A stretch of 64,000 nt of DNA from Prostheceraeus crozeri. Taxonomy: Eukaryota; Platyhelminthes; Polycladida; Euryleptidae. Every line of letters starts with the position of its first letter. The first letter of the stretch is position 1. The notes beneath the pieces were generated by a model that worked only from the letters and a program-made list of their open reading frames with translations, did no database searches and was not told the DNA's origin. The stretch is taken from the NCBI GenBank assembly GCA_907163375.1, contig CAJQUW010005361.1, positions 1-64,000 of the forward strand, written 5' to 3'. Positions 9,548 through 20,749 of the stretch are shown piece after piece. The position numbers and the translations under genes are program-made.

Positions 9548-9863
9548 AGTAGTATAGGGTATGACATCCCCACCCGATTTTTTTCGAATATTTTTCAATG
9601 TTTTACAAATTTTACACACTTGCAATTTTAGCGAAAAATATTACAAATATCAATTTCACGTAGTCCAAAAATTTAAGTAGTTTAAGAATTTCACATAGTC
9701 TAAAAATATCAAAATATTTATAAAAAAATGGAAGGAACCTCGAGAATATATCCTTCGTTATCACAATTAAAAACAAGTGAAATGGACATTGAAAAACATA
9801 AAGATAGAGTACGTTATATGAAAGATAAGGAATCTCAATTATTATTAAGATTAGAGCATTATG
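9548..9863 (+). repeat. Left terminal inverted repeat of Polinton B
   Basis: About 315 bases match the reverse complement of 25970-26348 with a few substitutions and several short length differences. The inner half carries the start of a coding region, so both ends encode nearly the same N-terminal peptide (IYPSLSQLKTSE). Confidence 0.88.
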
Positions 9864-10371
9864 ATAAGTTAAGAAAGAGATGGTCTAAAGTTAAGAATGC
9901 AACACAAGGAATTGGAATCTTTATAACAGTAAGTTTAGGGGTATTCACAATTATAATAACTTCAGGTGTTTTAGTAATTCCAGTAGTTGCTACAGATTTA
10001 ACAGGTACGGGTGTTTTTGCAACTTCACTTGTTTCAATGTTAGATAAATCTTTAATTACTAAGAAACGAAAATCATTAAAAAATAAACATTCTCACGTTA
10101 AATAAGTTTATGATAAACTGCATTATTACTTTCAAAGAGTATGTGATGATAATGTTATTACGTTAGATGAGATTGAAAAATTGATCAAATAGCTAATGAA
10201 GTAAATCAAATATCATTTCAATTACAGTCAGAAAAAGTTCATGACAAGAATAAACAGGTGGGTAAAATTTCTAATGAAGAAAATGATAAAATTTTTTTAG
10301 AAGAACTAAAAACTTTATTAAACAAAACTTTAGACGAAAAGATGTCAGACGACAGAGCAATAAAAAAATAA
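9728..10371 (+). pseudogene. Polinton B membrane protein of unknown function
   Basis: The coding region begins inside the terminal repeat. A charged, coiled-coil-like start (KHKDRVRYMKDKESQLLLRLEHYDK) is followed by two adjacent hydrophobic segments around residues 62-100 (GIFITVSLGVFTIIITSGV and a Val/Thr/Gly-rich run), then a basic stretch. Coding-like sequence continues to 10371. It is broken. I do not recognise the family. The start context is TATAAAAAAATG. Confidence 0.45.
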
Positions 10372-10438
10372 TTTGTTCAGTAACATGTTTTTGTTGTATT
10401 CCAATGTTACCACAAAATTCAAATATTATATTTTAAAA

Positions 10439-11254
10439 ATGGATAAAATTAAAGCTGATAATCAAAAAAGAATTCAACAATTAGATGAGTTAATAAAGCA
10501 AAAAAATATTATGAAAGAAAATCATACTCAGCATAGAATGACAAAAGCTGGCATTCAATCTGATATGTTTGAAAAAATGCAGCAAACCGAACAAGTAAAA
10601 ACTGATTTTGAAAAAACTATTGAACCATTTAAAACTCTTGAAAAAGAACTTGCTAATCAGGATAACCGAGTAAATATAACAGATCCAGAACTTAAAACAT
10701 TATTAGATGATTATGGATTGTAAGAAGCAAATATAGAAAAAAAATTACCAAAATCTATGTTATTTGAACATTCTACTTTCTTTTTAGATAAAAAATTATT
10801 TGCAAGATTTTATCTTGGCGGAAAAGAAATATTTCCACAACCTTTTCGAGGTTTAATTTTTTCATCAGATAAATCTCCTTTTAGTTTAGATAGAAATTTT
10901 GTTGATCTTTTAAGAGGAGTAGATTTAAATAATTATGCTGTAAAAGATCTCATAAAATATAAAGCCATGTTAGATAGAGTTGGTGCAGTAAAATCTCTTA
11001 GACGTTATAAACAATTAGAAAATTTATTACCAACGGCACCTAAAGTAGGAAAAGGTTTTAAAACAGAAACAACTATATTTTTACCAGATGATGCACAAGA
11101 ATTAATAAACAGATTAGAGATTTTATTAGCTGCAACAAAAGAAGGACATAACTCTAGTTTTAACGAAATACATGCTATATTAAAAAGACTATTAGAAAAG
11201 AAGATTCTAAATGAAGAGGATTATAAAAGTATAGCTGAAATATGTTGTTTCTAA
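10439..11254 (+). pseudogene. Polinton B virion-associated protein candidate
   Basis: The first part is a Gln/Lys-rich coiled coil (KIKADNQKRIQQLDELIKQ). The second part has a conserved-looking helical end, LINRLEILLAATKEGHNSSFNEIHAILKRLLEKKI. I recall L-x3-R-x2-LL...G-N...E patterns like this from proteins next to the integrase or ATPase in Polinton-like viruses; the function is not known to me. Broken. It lies directly upstream of the penton-like gene. Confidence 0.4.
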
Positions 11255-11296
11255 TTTTAATAAAAAAAATATTTATTTAAAATTTTTATCTAAAAA

Positions 11297-12085
11297 ATGT
11301 GTTCAGCAGATTTAGAAAAAATTAATAATCATTTAGAAAATTTAACAGAGATTTTGGGTTCATCAAAATTTAGTACGACGTTAAAAATTATAACAACTAC
11401 TTCATCACATACTTGTAATTTAGAACCCATTCTACATTTGGAACAAAATAAAAATTATCAAATTGCATTAACTACTTTCTCCACATTTAACACTATTCAA
11501 AACGTTATCAAAGATGTGAATGATCAATTTAGATATTCTAGTGATAAAGGCAAAACGTGGAAAGTACTAACTTTTCTTCCTGGTTCTTACGAAGTTGAAT
11601 CAATATCAAATGAAATTAAGAGACATTTAGGTATACCATTTAAAGATAAGAAAGAATTACATTTCGCAGTTGAACCAGCAGTTAATAAATTTTCTCTTAC
11701 TTTAGACGAAAATCATCAAGTTGATTTTAATCATGATAGATAATTATCAAAACTATTGGGATCTAATAAACAAACCTATAGTCAAGGTTATCATTTAGGT
11801 GAGAAGATTCCTAAAATAACTGAAATAAATTCAATTGTTGTACATTGTGACATTATTGAAGGAGGATATATAAATGGTAAATTGTCAAATTTAATATTCA
11901 GTTTTCCAGCTTTTACTGTACCCATTGGTTATAGATTAAATGTATTTCCACAAACATTAATATATTTCCATATTACAAGAAAAACTATTAACAACATTAA
12001 CATTAGAATCACTGATGAGAAAGGACAAGAAATAAATTTTGGAGGTGAAGAGATTATGATAGATCTTTTGGTTAGAGAACTTTAA
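11297..12085 (+). pseudogene. Penton-like minor capsid protein (Polinton B)
   Basis: The C-terminal portion is a beta-rich jelly-roll pattern: SIVVHCDIIEGGYINGKL, YFHITRKTINNINIRI, TDEKGQEINFGGEEIMIDLL. This corresponds to the end of the 525-residue protein at 56563-58137 (YVYCNIIEYTRVGDIEAPL, VINRIDISIHDDAGE). In Polintons the minor jelly-roll protein occupies the capsid vertices. Broken in about one place. The start context TCTAAAAAATG matches its neighbours. Confidence 0.6.
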
Positions 12086-12123
12086 TTTTCTTCTTCTTAA
12101 AAATAAAATTTTTTTATTAAATA

Positions 12124-12895
12124 ATGAGTGAAGAAATTTCTACAAACCTAGCATTAAATAAAAAACCTAAATTCAATCATCACCGTAATCTATCCAATAA
12201 AGTTTTATCAGTTAGTTGTGGAAGATCAGGATGTGGTAAAGCATATCTATTATTTAAAATTCTAACTACTCCAAACTTTTTGGATTATAACAATCTTATA
12301 ATTTATACAACAACAGCAGAACAACCTGTTTATCAATTTTTAAAATATGGATTTGAAAATAATCTTAATAAAACAGCAATTGCTTCATTATTCAAAGAAT
12401 ATGAAAAATCTGAATATGAAGAAGAAATAAGTTCGTGGTATGAAGAAGCAGCAAAAAATAATCAGTTAGTAGAATCCAATAAAAATAACCATATAAAGAT
12501 ACAATTAATAGATGATAGTGGTAATATGAAAGATCCTAGTAAACTAGATAAAACAATGAAGCATTGTGTAATTTTTGATGATTGCGTTAATGGTAGAAAT
12601 CAGTCAGTTCAGAAAAATTATTTCACAAGAGGTAGACATAATAACTGTAGTGTAAAAAACACAAGGTATGTATTCATTAGACGGAAGTGTCATTAGAAAG
12701 AATGCGAATACATTTATGCTATTTGAAATTAATGCAAGAAACTTAAGTGATTTGTTAAGAGATTTATGCGTAAGAGATAAAGATGAATTTAAACAATCGT
12801 GTAACAATGCTTGGTCAAAAGATTATGGCTTCATTACAATTAATATTGATAAAAAAATACATGAAAGAGTTATCGAACAATTGTTCTCTGACTAA
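12124..12895 (+). pseudogene. Packaging ATPase (A32-like), Polinton B
   Basis: A P-loop region (VSCGRSGCGK) is preceded by a hydrophobic strand and followed by NNLIIYTTTAEQPVYQFL. A Walker B-like CVIFDDCV and a YFTRGRHNNCSV block come next, the order seen in A32-like packaging ATPases of Polintons and virophages (RGRH matches the conserved segment after Walker B). It lies between penton-like gene and polymerase. Broken in about one place. Confidence 0.72.
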
Positions 12896-13078
12896 GCTTC
12901 GCCCCGACTGAAAGTCGATAGAAAAGAATAATTTTTTCTTATAAATTTTTTATTAATAACAATAAAAAAATATGTTGTATGCGTACAAGATAGAACATGT
13001 ACCAGTTTTAAAAGATTATCGTCATCCTACACACCCTTAAAATGTATATGTAAAAATACATTTTTTCTTTTAAAAAAT

Positions 13079-16000
13079 ATGAATGGTGAAATGTCTCTCG
13101 GACTAACGTCTAGGATTGATGAATTAAACAAGAAACAAATTGCTGAGTTTGATGCACAAATTAAACGTAGTAAACGCATTAAAAAACAGAAACGTGGAAC
13201 AAAAGAAATATTAGAAACACCTATTACTGATGTTTTTGAAGATGAAAGAATTAAGGATGAAGTGGGAGAAGATTTAATAAATCTTTTTGATCAGAATGAA
13301 ATTAAATATGATAATGTATGTTTTATTACTGTAGTAAATGATATACGTAAACTTTTAACAAATGGAAAAATTATTAATTTACTTGGAAAAGTTGTTAAAG
13401 ATAGTGATAATATAATTCAAAACTTTTACGTAAGCTTCTATAATAAAAAATCATTTGAAAAATGGTTTTCTAATCTAGATGAAAAATCAGACAGTAGTGA
13501 ATGGATTTTTACAGGAAATATGAAATATGAAGATTATGGAATGAAGTTTATACAAAGATCACATAGAGGTGCTGGCATTAATATGAAATATAGAATCAAA
13601 GAATATTTCGGTCAATATTGTTATATTCCTTCTGAAGATTTCTGCTTCATAAAATGTGATAATGTTCTACGTGGTTTCAGTAAAGAACAAGACGAAATTA
13701 TGAGAGAATTGTTTAATAATTTTTTATATAAATAGAAAGCTACATCTAGAACAGGAGAAATGTCAAACTGCAAATTTTCTCAATTCAATAGATACTTTGG
13801 AGAATGTGTTCAGTATTACAGTCCTACCAACCGTCATTTAAATCCTAGAGGTATTAAAACGACTCATAATTATGTTTATTATAATTATTTTCATGAAGGT
13901 TCATCAATTGGTCACTATTGTTTAATAGACAAGAATCATGAACCCGCAGCTATTAGAGAAATTGAAAATAATTTCAAACCAATATATAAAACAGTTAATG
14001 ATGAAAATTTAACAACACTTCCGTATAAAACTATAACAAAGAAATCAATTGACTATGGTTCAACATATATATGGGATCTCGAAACTTATCCAGATCCAAA
14101 ATATCCCACAGCTCATCCTATTGCTTATGCTTTAGGTGCTATTAATTTTAATAAATTTATATCTTGTTTACCAATGCAAAGATTGAAAGAATTAGACACA
14201 CGTTTGTTAAGTGATATGATTAATATTAAACAATCAAAAGATGAAAATGAAATTAAAGAACTCAAGAAACAGATAAGTGCATACAATAATTTAACTGAAA
14301 CAGAATTTAATAAACTTCAACGTTGTGTGAAAATAATTATTAGGAAACAAGATGAATGTCCGATCGGGGGAAACCCAGAGGACGCATGTCCGATCCACCA
14401 ATTTTTCAAAACTCTTGGAGAATTTAATTATTCGAAAGTAACTTTAATAGCTCACAATTCATCAGGCTTTGATTCCTATTTTCCGATAAAATCTAATTTT
14501 AAATTAACTAAAGCACCACTTAAAACTTCAAGAGGAATATTAACTGCTTCATTACAAAATCCTTATACAACTACAAGTGTTGGCAAATATATTCAAAAAT
14601 CTTTTAGATTTAATAATAATAAAAAATCATCACCTCGAGGTAAATTAGCACTCCAAACTATTATATGAAATGTAGTTATCAACATCTAAAAACAAGTCTT
14701 TCCAAATGGTGTGTGAATTTTAAAATTCCTACCAATGTGTGTAAATTAAATTATGAAATTGAAGACATAACACATGAAAATTATAAAGAAAAAGAAAATG
14801 AATGGAAACCATATTTAGTTAACGATATTCTTTCTTTAGCTTTTTGTATCTACAAATATAATAATGTTATGCGAGATTTAGTTGGCGATGATATAACTAC
14901 TAATTTAACATCCTCCGTTTTAACGTTTAACGGTTGGATGAAAAACGTACAAAATGACAACATAAATATTCATTCTCATACTGATTTATGGGCTAGAAAT
15001 TATATTAGAAAATCTGTTAAAAGTGGAAGAGTTTGAGCAAATATAAGAAAATACATATCGCCATTTTGTAACATCTTCTTACCAATATTAAAACAGTATT
15101 TACCTGGAAATAATTTAATAGATTTAATGAAACAGTATAATCAGTTGCAAGACAAGAATGAACTTGGCAAAGAAATTAAACATAAACTACTTGAACAAAA
15201 AAATGAATTTCTAATGGCTTTTGATGCAACATCTTTATATCCATCAGCTATGTATGATGAAAATTCAGAATACCCTAAATCTGAATCAGCTAGAAAATTT
15301 CGTCAAGAAGAAGAACGAAAAGTAGTATATAAATTTAATACTCAAACATTTAGACCTAAAACTGGAATATTCTCTGTTGTGTTTCAATTTCCGAATGATA
15401 TGTTTTTCCAACCAGTTCCTACAAAAGATAAAGTTAAAAATCAAAATAATAATTCTCATGTAAAAGTAATCAGGTTTAGAAATGGTATATGTTATGATGT
15501 ATTAACTTCTGTAGACATACAAGAAATTGTTAGATGTGGTGGAAAAATATTATCTATTACCGATGGTATAATCTATGAAGAAAATTATCACGTTTCACCA
15601 TTTCAAAAATACATTGAGAAACTTTTTAATTTAAGAAAAAATATATAAAACAGAAGGAAACACTGTAGGTGATGAGTTAATTAAATTATTGATGAATTCA
15701 CTATATGGAAAAACCGTACAGAAAGACATAACCACTAAATATCATTTATGGAATGAAAATACATTGAAGAAAAAATTTACTCAAGAAGTAAAAGATTTTT
15801 AAAAAGTAAATGATGAACAATATTTAGCGAAAGTAGAAATGGAAGATGATGAATTTCTTGAAGCTAATATTCAAAATGAATCTACGGCCAAAGGCCTGAG
15901 CAGCTGCGCGACAACATCATTCATGCCATCACATTTAGGTTCTTTTATTCTTGCTCACTCTAGACGAATCATGAATAATTTTATTTTAGAAATTAATGTT

Positions 16001-17554
16001 TTCAACGAAAAATACATTCATTATACAGATTCAGTAACAGCTGACACACCTGTAATATTGAGAAAGAATAATAAATTATTTATTTCTAGAATAGATAGTA
16101 TTGTAAACAATTATGAAAGTAACCCGTTTGAAATTAATCAAGATATGAAAGAAATTTCATTAGTTGATAATTTAGAAGTTTATACTCATAATGGATGGAG
16201 TAAAGTAAAAAAAGTTATTAGACATCTTACAAATAAAAGTATTTATAGAATAAGAACAAAAATGGGAATAGTAGATGTTACTGAAGATCATTCATTGTTC
16301 GATGAAACAGGTAATGAAATAAAGCCAGAAGAATTAAATATTGGAACAAATTTATTACATAATAAAGTATTTTTACATGACAACACAATAATATTCGAAC
16401 AAATTTAAAGTGATATTTATGTTAATGAACCACCTAATTTAATATGTAAACGAGCATTTATAGAAGGGTTCTTTTTAGGAGATGGCTCTGTTGGAATCTA
16501 TAATTATAAATCTGGAGTAAAAAATTGTTGTACTCTAAATAATCAAGACATTAACTTATTAAATAAATTAAAAACATATATCAATGAAGTTTATAATAAT
16601 GATTGTAAAATATATGATGCAATGAAATCATCCAGTGTATGTAAACTTAATTTTCGAAATCCAAAACAATATGCTAAATACTTTAGTGAAAATTATTATA
16701 ATCAGTTTAAAGAAAAACGTGTTCCTTATTATATTCTAAATGCTGAATATAATATTAGATATTGGTTCTTTGTTGGATTTCATGCAGCAGATGGAGACAA
16801 GAAATTCTTTATGCGTTTCACACAGAAAAATAAAGAAACCTTTAGTGGTTTATACAATTTGGCTTCATCTCTAGGTATTAATTTAGTAGTAGAGGAAAGA
16901 CAAGATAAACCATTATGTTTTAATGCGTATCAAGTTAAAAATGATATTTCCAAAGATGTTACCACTGTAAGATATTTAAATAATAAACCACAATATGTTC
17001 ATGATATTGAAACAGAAGATGGTGCATCTAATTGTGGTTTTCCATTAATTGTAAAAAACACCGATTCAGTATATATTTCTAATGAACTCTTCAATAAATT
17101 AGATGTTGCTGGATATGTTGGTGGGGAATTTTGTCAAGGTTAAAATGATTATGGGAATGGTGGAATTATATATGGATTGTTTATTGCTCCGAAAATAAAA
17201 TTCTGTATCACTGTAGATGAACAAGGAAGACTCAGTGAAAAGAAAACATTTAAAGGTTATTCACAAAATAAAGTAAAAGTAGAAGATTTTCTAAAATCAT
17301 ATTCGGGTAAAACATTATCGACTACAGTTAATAAACCATGGAAAAAATCTTTAGAAACTGGTATTAGTATTCCTGATAAAAATAATAATACTGAAGAAAA
17401 AAGATTTTCTGGTCAAATGAATATTCTTAAACGTCAAGCACCTGATGAAAATGAAATTATGTTACTTTATAACGGAGAAGATATTCAAGGCGAACTATTT
17501 GAAACAATCGTCAGTGAGAGTAATTTAAGTGATGATGATGACACGTGGAAATGA
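13079..17554 (+). pseudogene. Protein-primed-type DNA polymerase B with intein (Polinton B)
   Basis: Polymerase B landmarks appear in order. The N-terminal Polinton/virophage-type region has YCYIPSEDFCFIKC near 13615-13655. Exonuclease motifs follow: WDLET near 14075, IAHNSSGFDSYF near 14450, YLVNDILSLAF near 14815. Polymerase motif A is FDATSLYPSAM near 15220 and motif B is LMNSLYGKT near 15690. Motif C (YTD / TDS) is split by the intein. A C-terminal region (IAPKIKFCITVDEQG) closes it. Without the intein the length is about 1,150 codons, normal for Polintons. The enzyme would replicate the linear element from its ends. It is a fossil with several breaks. Confidence 0.88.
16031..17059 (+). 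other. LAGLIDADG intein inside polymerase motif C
   Basis: The insert begins with Ser at 16031, directly after Tyr-Thr-Asp of motif C, and ends with Asn at 17057-17059, directly before Thr-Asp-Ser-Val-Tyr. Intein blocks are present in order. Block A is SVTADTPVILR; block B is GIVDVTEDHSLF with the TxxH histidine; a KPEELNIGTNLL stretch follows. Two dodecapeptide-like LAGLIDADG motifs come next (FIEGFFLGDGS near 16455 and FFVGFHAADGD near 16765). The C-terminal blocks are YVHDIETEDG and FPLIVKN. At 1,029 bases (343 codons) it has the usual size of an intein with a homing endonuclease. It has about one break. The same site is used by polymerase inteins of archaea and giant viruses. Confidence 0.9.
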
Positions 17555-17626
17555 TAATTTTTTCATTACATCTGAAACTTATTGCACTTGAAACTTATTA
17601 CATCTAAAAATTTATGAACCTTATAT

Positions 17627-18372
17627 TTAGTTTCTAATCGTTTTTTTTACAATTTCTAAAAGTTCAACATCAAATTCTTTAATATCATTAATTTCTTTTA
17701 AATAAGGGATAGTATTTTTATATTCCCCGAAATTTAAACATAAGAAATGAATTACCGTTTTATCATGATGTGAAATACAATAATAGACTTCTTTATTTGA
17801 ATCAATGTGAAATACTCCCTCTTCACCGAGATCTATCCAATTGCAATCAATTAGTACTTCCAAAAGACCAATCTCGGGACGAATTTTTATTAAAGTTGCG
17901 AGCTTCCGAGCGCTTCGCTCGTCTTCAGGCAGGCAGAGGTAAAAGTGAAATCAGAGGGCAGCGTTCAAATAAAGAAGTTTTCTTGCTTCCGTAACTTTTT
18001 CTCATTTCTCACTTAATTCTAATGCTACCATTCAGTTTGATAGTAGTATGTATAACATAGAATTTTTGTATAGAGCACTTGAGTAATGTCTTTGTGTCAA
18101 CTATTATATCATGTAGTCGAAGTGAATTTTACTCTTGGCAATGTGATTGAATGGCGCTGCCCTCTGATTTCACTTTTACCTCTGCCTGCCTGAAGACGAG
18201 CGAAGCGCTCGGAAGCTCGCAACTTTAATAAAAATTCGTCCCGAGATTGGTCTTTTGGAAGTACTAATTGATTGCAATTTATTTGAATCAGTATAAATTT
18301 CTTTTGTAACATTATTTTCATGTCTAGAATAATAATTAGGAAAATAATGAAGTATTTCACGTATAATATCAC
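17627..18372 (-). pseudogene. Unrecognised minus-strand coding remnant holding a foldback repeat
   Basis: Coding-like sequence lies on both sides of the foldback structure at 17839-18279. The lower side has an acidic end (FHIDSNKEVYYCISHHDKTV, DVELLEIVKKTI). The upper side reads REILHYFPNYYSRHENNV. No family is recognised. It lies tail-to-tail with the polymerase and upstream of nothing obvious; the start is not determined. Confidence 0.35.
17839..18279. repeat. Foldback repeat: two 125-bp inverted arms
   Basis: Arm 17839-17963 and arm 18155-18279 are reverse complements of one another, identical by eye over 125 bases, separated by 191 bases. The arms are much more GC-rich (AGCGCTTCGCTCGTC) than the rest of Polinton B. 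The arrangement fits a foldback-type or MITE insertion, or an inverted duplication; no target duplication could be settled. Confidence 0.85.
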
Positions 18373-18373
18373 G

Positions 18374-19714
18374 TTATTTAGTTATTTTATTTTCTTTATC
18401 ATATAAAGTCTTATTAAAAGATAATTTAAATTTATTTTCACTAACTATTGATTCTTCATCAACATCATAAATTACACTTTTTGGTATAGGATGCCATTCC
18501 CTGATAGGAATATCTAATTCCAAATTATATTTATTATCTGATAATAATATAATAGAGAAAAATATTGATCTTTGATCTCTATTGGAAAATTTAATAACAC
18601 CACCATAATCTGAATCATTTTTAGTTTTTATTAAAGATGATAAAATTTTAAATTGATTAGATGTAAATCCTAATTTAAATTTTGTAGACCCAACACATAG
18701 TTGTCTAATAGTATCTTCAACTATTCCATTATTATTATTTTCAATTGTATTTTGATTATATGTAATATTAGAATCATTATTATCATTATTATCATCACTA
18801 TTATCATCATTATTATCAGATTCTTCAATATGATTCACAGGATTATTTTGATTATGATCATGATCATGATTGTGATTATAGTCATTGTTAATAGTATAAG
18901 GTGTTGTCCACATATAAATTTTTTCTTGTTGTGCTAAACCATTTATATATGATTTTAATAAATTAATGTTTGAATTAGAATAGAATCCCACATATGTGTC
19001 ATTATCATATCCTTGGGGCATTTCTACTATTTCGCTTTCATAAACAGTATCTCTATAATATACTTGACATAATAATTCATCATTATGTTTTTTACTTTCA
19101 ATATGAATATTATATTGATTTAATTCGTCTACAAATAATCTAATTTTAGATTTTGAGAAAGATTTTAATTTTTTTACTAATTCTCTAATGTTGACATAAT
19201 TGATAATTTTAGTTTCAATCCAATCAGTATTACTAATTGGTAAAACCGCTCTAATAAACCCATATACACTATTATACCCTATGATAGCCATATTTTCTTT
19301 ATTCAGTTCTACATATGCAACATCATTATATTTACTTACAATATCCATAAATTTTATAAATGGATCACCTGGAAATATACAATAATTTGTTTCAATGTTA
19401 GGTAAACCTTCTTTAGTCTGTTCTTTAAATATTTCAGCTTGTAATTCAAACAAAAGATTAACATCTGTACATGGATTATTATTATTATCAAAACATTTAT
19501 TTTCAAATCCCGCTGATCTCGTCGAATAAGAAGAACAGGATGATATGGGCGAATATAATTTTTCTAAATTTCCGTTTTCCATTTTTTTCTTCAATATAAT
19601 TTTTTGACAACCTAAACACATTACTTTTGCTTTTAAACAATCCGTACACTGATATTTACTATCATAGAACTCTGACTTAGGATTCATAATTTGGCACATT
19701 TGACTCATTTCCAT
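18374..19714 (-). CDS. Possible sliding-clamp (PCNA-like) protein, Polinton B
   Basis: A 446-residue open region. It has an N-terminal CxxC pair set (CTDC...CLGC, residues 22-36), a central region and a C-terminal region separated by an Asn/Asp/His-rich low-complexity linker. The central part reads FIKFMDIVSKYNDVAYVELNK, IGYNSVYGFIRAVLP, YVNIRELVKKLKSF and KIRLFVDE, in the order expected of a PCNA domain: strand-helix-strand, then the VNL-x-L-x-K-x-LK helix. The C-terminal part (FTSNQFKILSSLIKT) could be the second domain. A clamp would tether the polymerase. The call rests on pattern only and could be wrong; an unrelated adaptor is the main alternative. The start context is TAAAAATAAAAAAATG. 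Confidence 0.4.
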   Translation of the reverse strand: MEMSQMCQIMNPKSEFYDSKYQCTDCLKAKVMCLGCQKIILKKKMENGNLEKLYSPISSCSSYSTRSAGFENKCFDNNNNPCTDVNLLFELQAEIFKEQTKEGLPNIETNYCIFPGDPFIKFMDIVSKYNDVAYVELNKENMAIIGYNSVYGFIRAVLPISNTDWIETKIINYVNIRELVKKLKSFSKSKIRLFVDELNQYNIHIESKKHNDELLCQVYYRDTVYESEIVEMPQGYDNDTYVGFYSNSNINLLKSYINGLAQQEKIYMWTTPYTINNDYNHNHDHDHNQNNPVNHIEESDNNDDNSDDNNDNNDSNITYNQNTIENNNNGIVEDTIRQLCVGSTKFKLGFTSNQFKILSSLIKTKNDSDYGGVIKFSNRDQRSIFFSIILLSDNKYNLELDIPIREWHPIPKSVIYDVDEESIVSENKFKLSFNKTLYDKENKITK

Positions 19715-19760
19715 TTTTTTATTTTTATGTGAGAAAAAGTTACCTCTTTATTCTTAAAAA

Positions 19761-20631
19761 ATGATGTTAGCAAATGGTGGTGGAGGTGCATATATCCCGA
19801 ATAATCGTGAATCAGAAATAGAAATAGAAAACTATATCATGAAAACTGGAGACGTTTCATCTGGCCCATTACATATTTCTATTCTTCCGCAACAAAATAC
19901 AGAGTTAACAAATAAACAATATGTTGATACACAAATCAATGACTTAAAAGAAAAATATATAAATGTTTTGGTTCACTGATGAATGAATTAAAGTTGCTTA
20001 AACTTAATGACAAATCATTAAACGAAAAATTATTAAAACTTGATGAAAAGGATAGAGAGCTAGAAGTAAATATAGCAAAACTTTTAAAAAAAAATTCAGA
20101 ACAATCAAAAATTTTAATATTACTTTCTATTAAGTCAAAATCTGCAGTCATCAAAAATAAACATCAGATACAACTATTGAAAGGACAATTAGAAAATGAA
20201 TTAGAAAAACTTCCTAAAAAATTTTTCAAAATTTAAATAAGTTACAAGCTACATTCCAAAAAAGTGTTGATGAATTAAGTTCTAAAATTACTGAACAAAT
20301 GAAAAAGATGAATAGAATAATAGATGAAGTTAACTCACTAAATCAAAAAGTTGATAAAATGAAAACTCTTAAAATCAATTTAGAAAATGAATTAAAGAAA
20401 AATTATAAAGGAAATAAAGAACAATTAGATGCTATTAAAAATCAGTTAGATGTTCTTAAAGTTCAGTTGAATGCACTTAAAACGGCGTTGAAGATGAATC
20501 AGGAGAAAATGCAAGTTAATAGAAAAGAAATTAAAATACATCGCACGCTGCTTGACGCAATAGATAAAGTGCAACAGAAAATTAGTAAAGTTATCACGCG
20601 GTTGTTGTCCATTCACACACGTAAATCTTAA
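19761..20631 (+). pseudogene. Fibre-like coiled-coil protein (Polinton B)
   Basis: The N-terminal piece contains MKTGDVSSGPLHI...NTELTNKQYVDTQINDL. This is the sG-p-L...A-T-nKqYVD pattern of trimeric phage and viral tail-fibre stalks. A long Lys/Glu/Leu heptad-rich region follows (for example DAIKNQLDVLKVQLNALKTA), predicting an extended coiled coil. It lies between the clamp candidate and the pVI-like and capsid genes, so a receptor-binding spike is plausible. Broken in about two places. Confidence 0.5.
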
Positions 20632-20749
20632 TAGAACCTTGTTCAGAGGCTTTAGCCGATCCGACCAAAGGTCCTCAGGTTACTAACCAATCCTAAACGT
20701 AAATCTTAACGTAAATATTTTTCCCAAAAGTCAAATTTAATCCTAAAAA

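Noticed and set aside
17770-18372. Two opposite-strand reading frames sharing the peptide LVLPKDQSRDEFLLKLRAS
   Set aside because: They are the two arms of the 125-bp foldback read in opposite directions, not a gene pair.
18701-18937. Isoleucine-rich plus-strand frame
   Set aside because: It is the antisense of the Asn/Asp/His low-complexity linker of the clamp-like gene.
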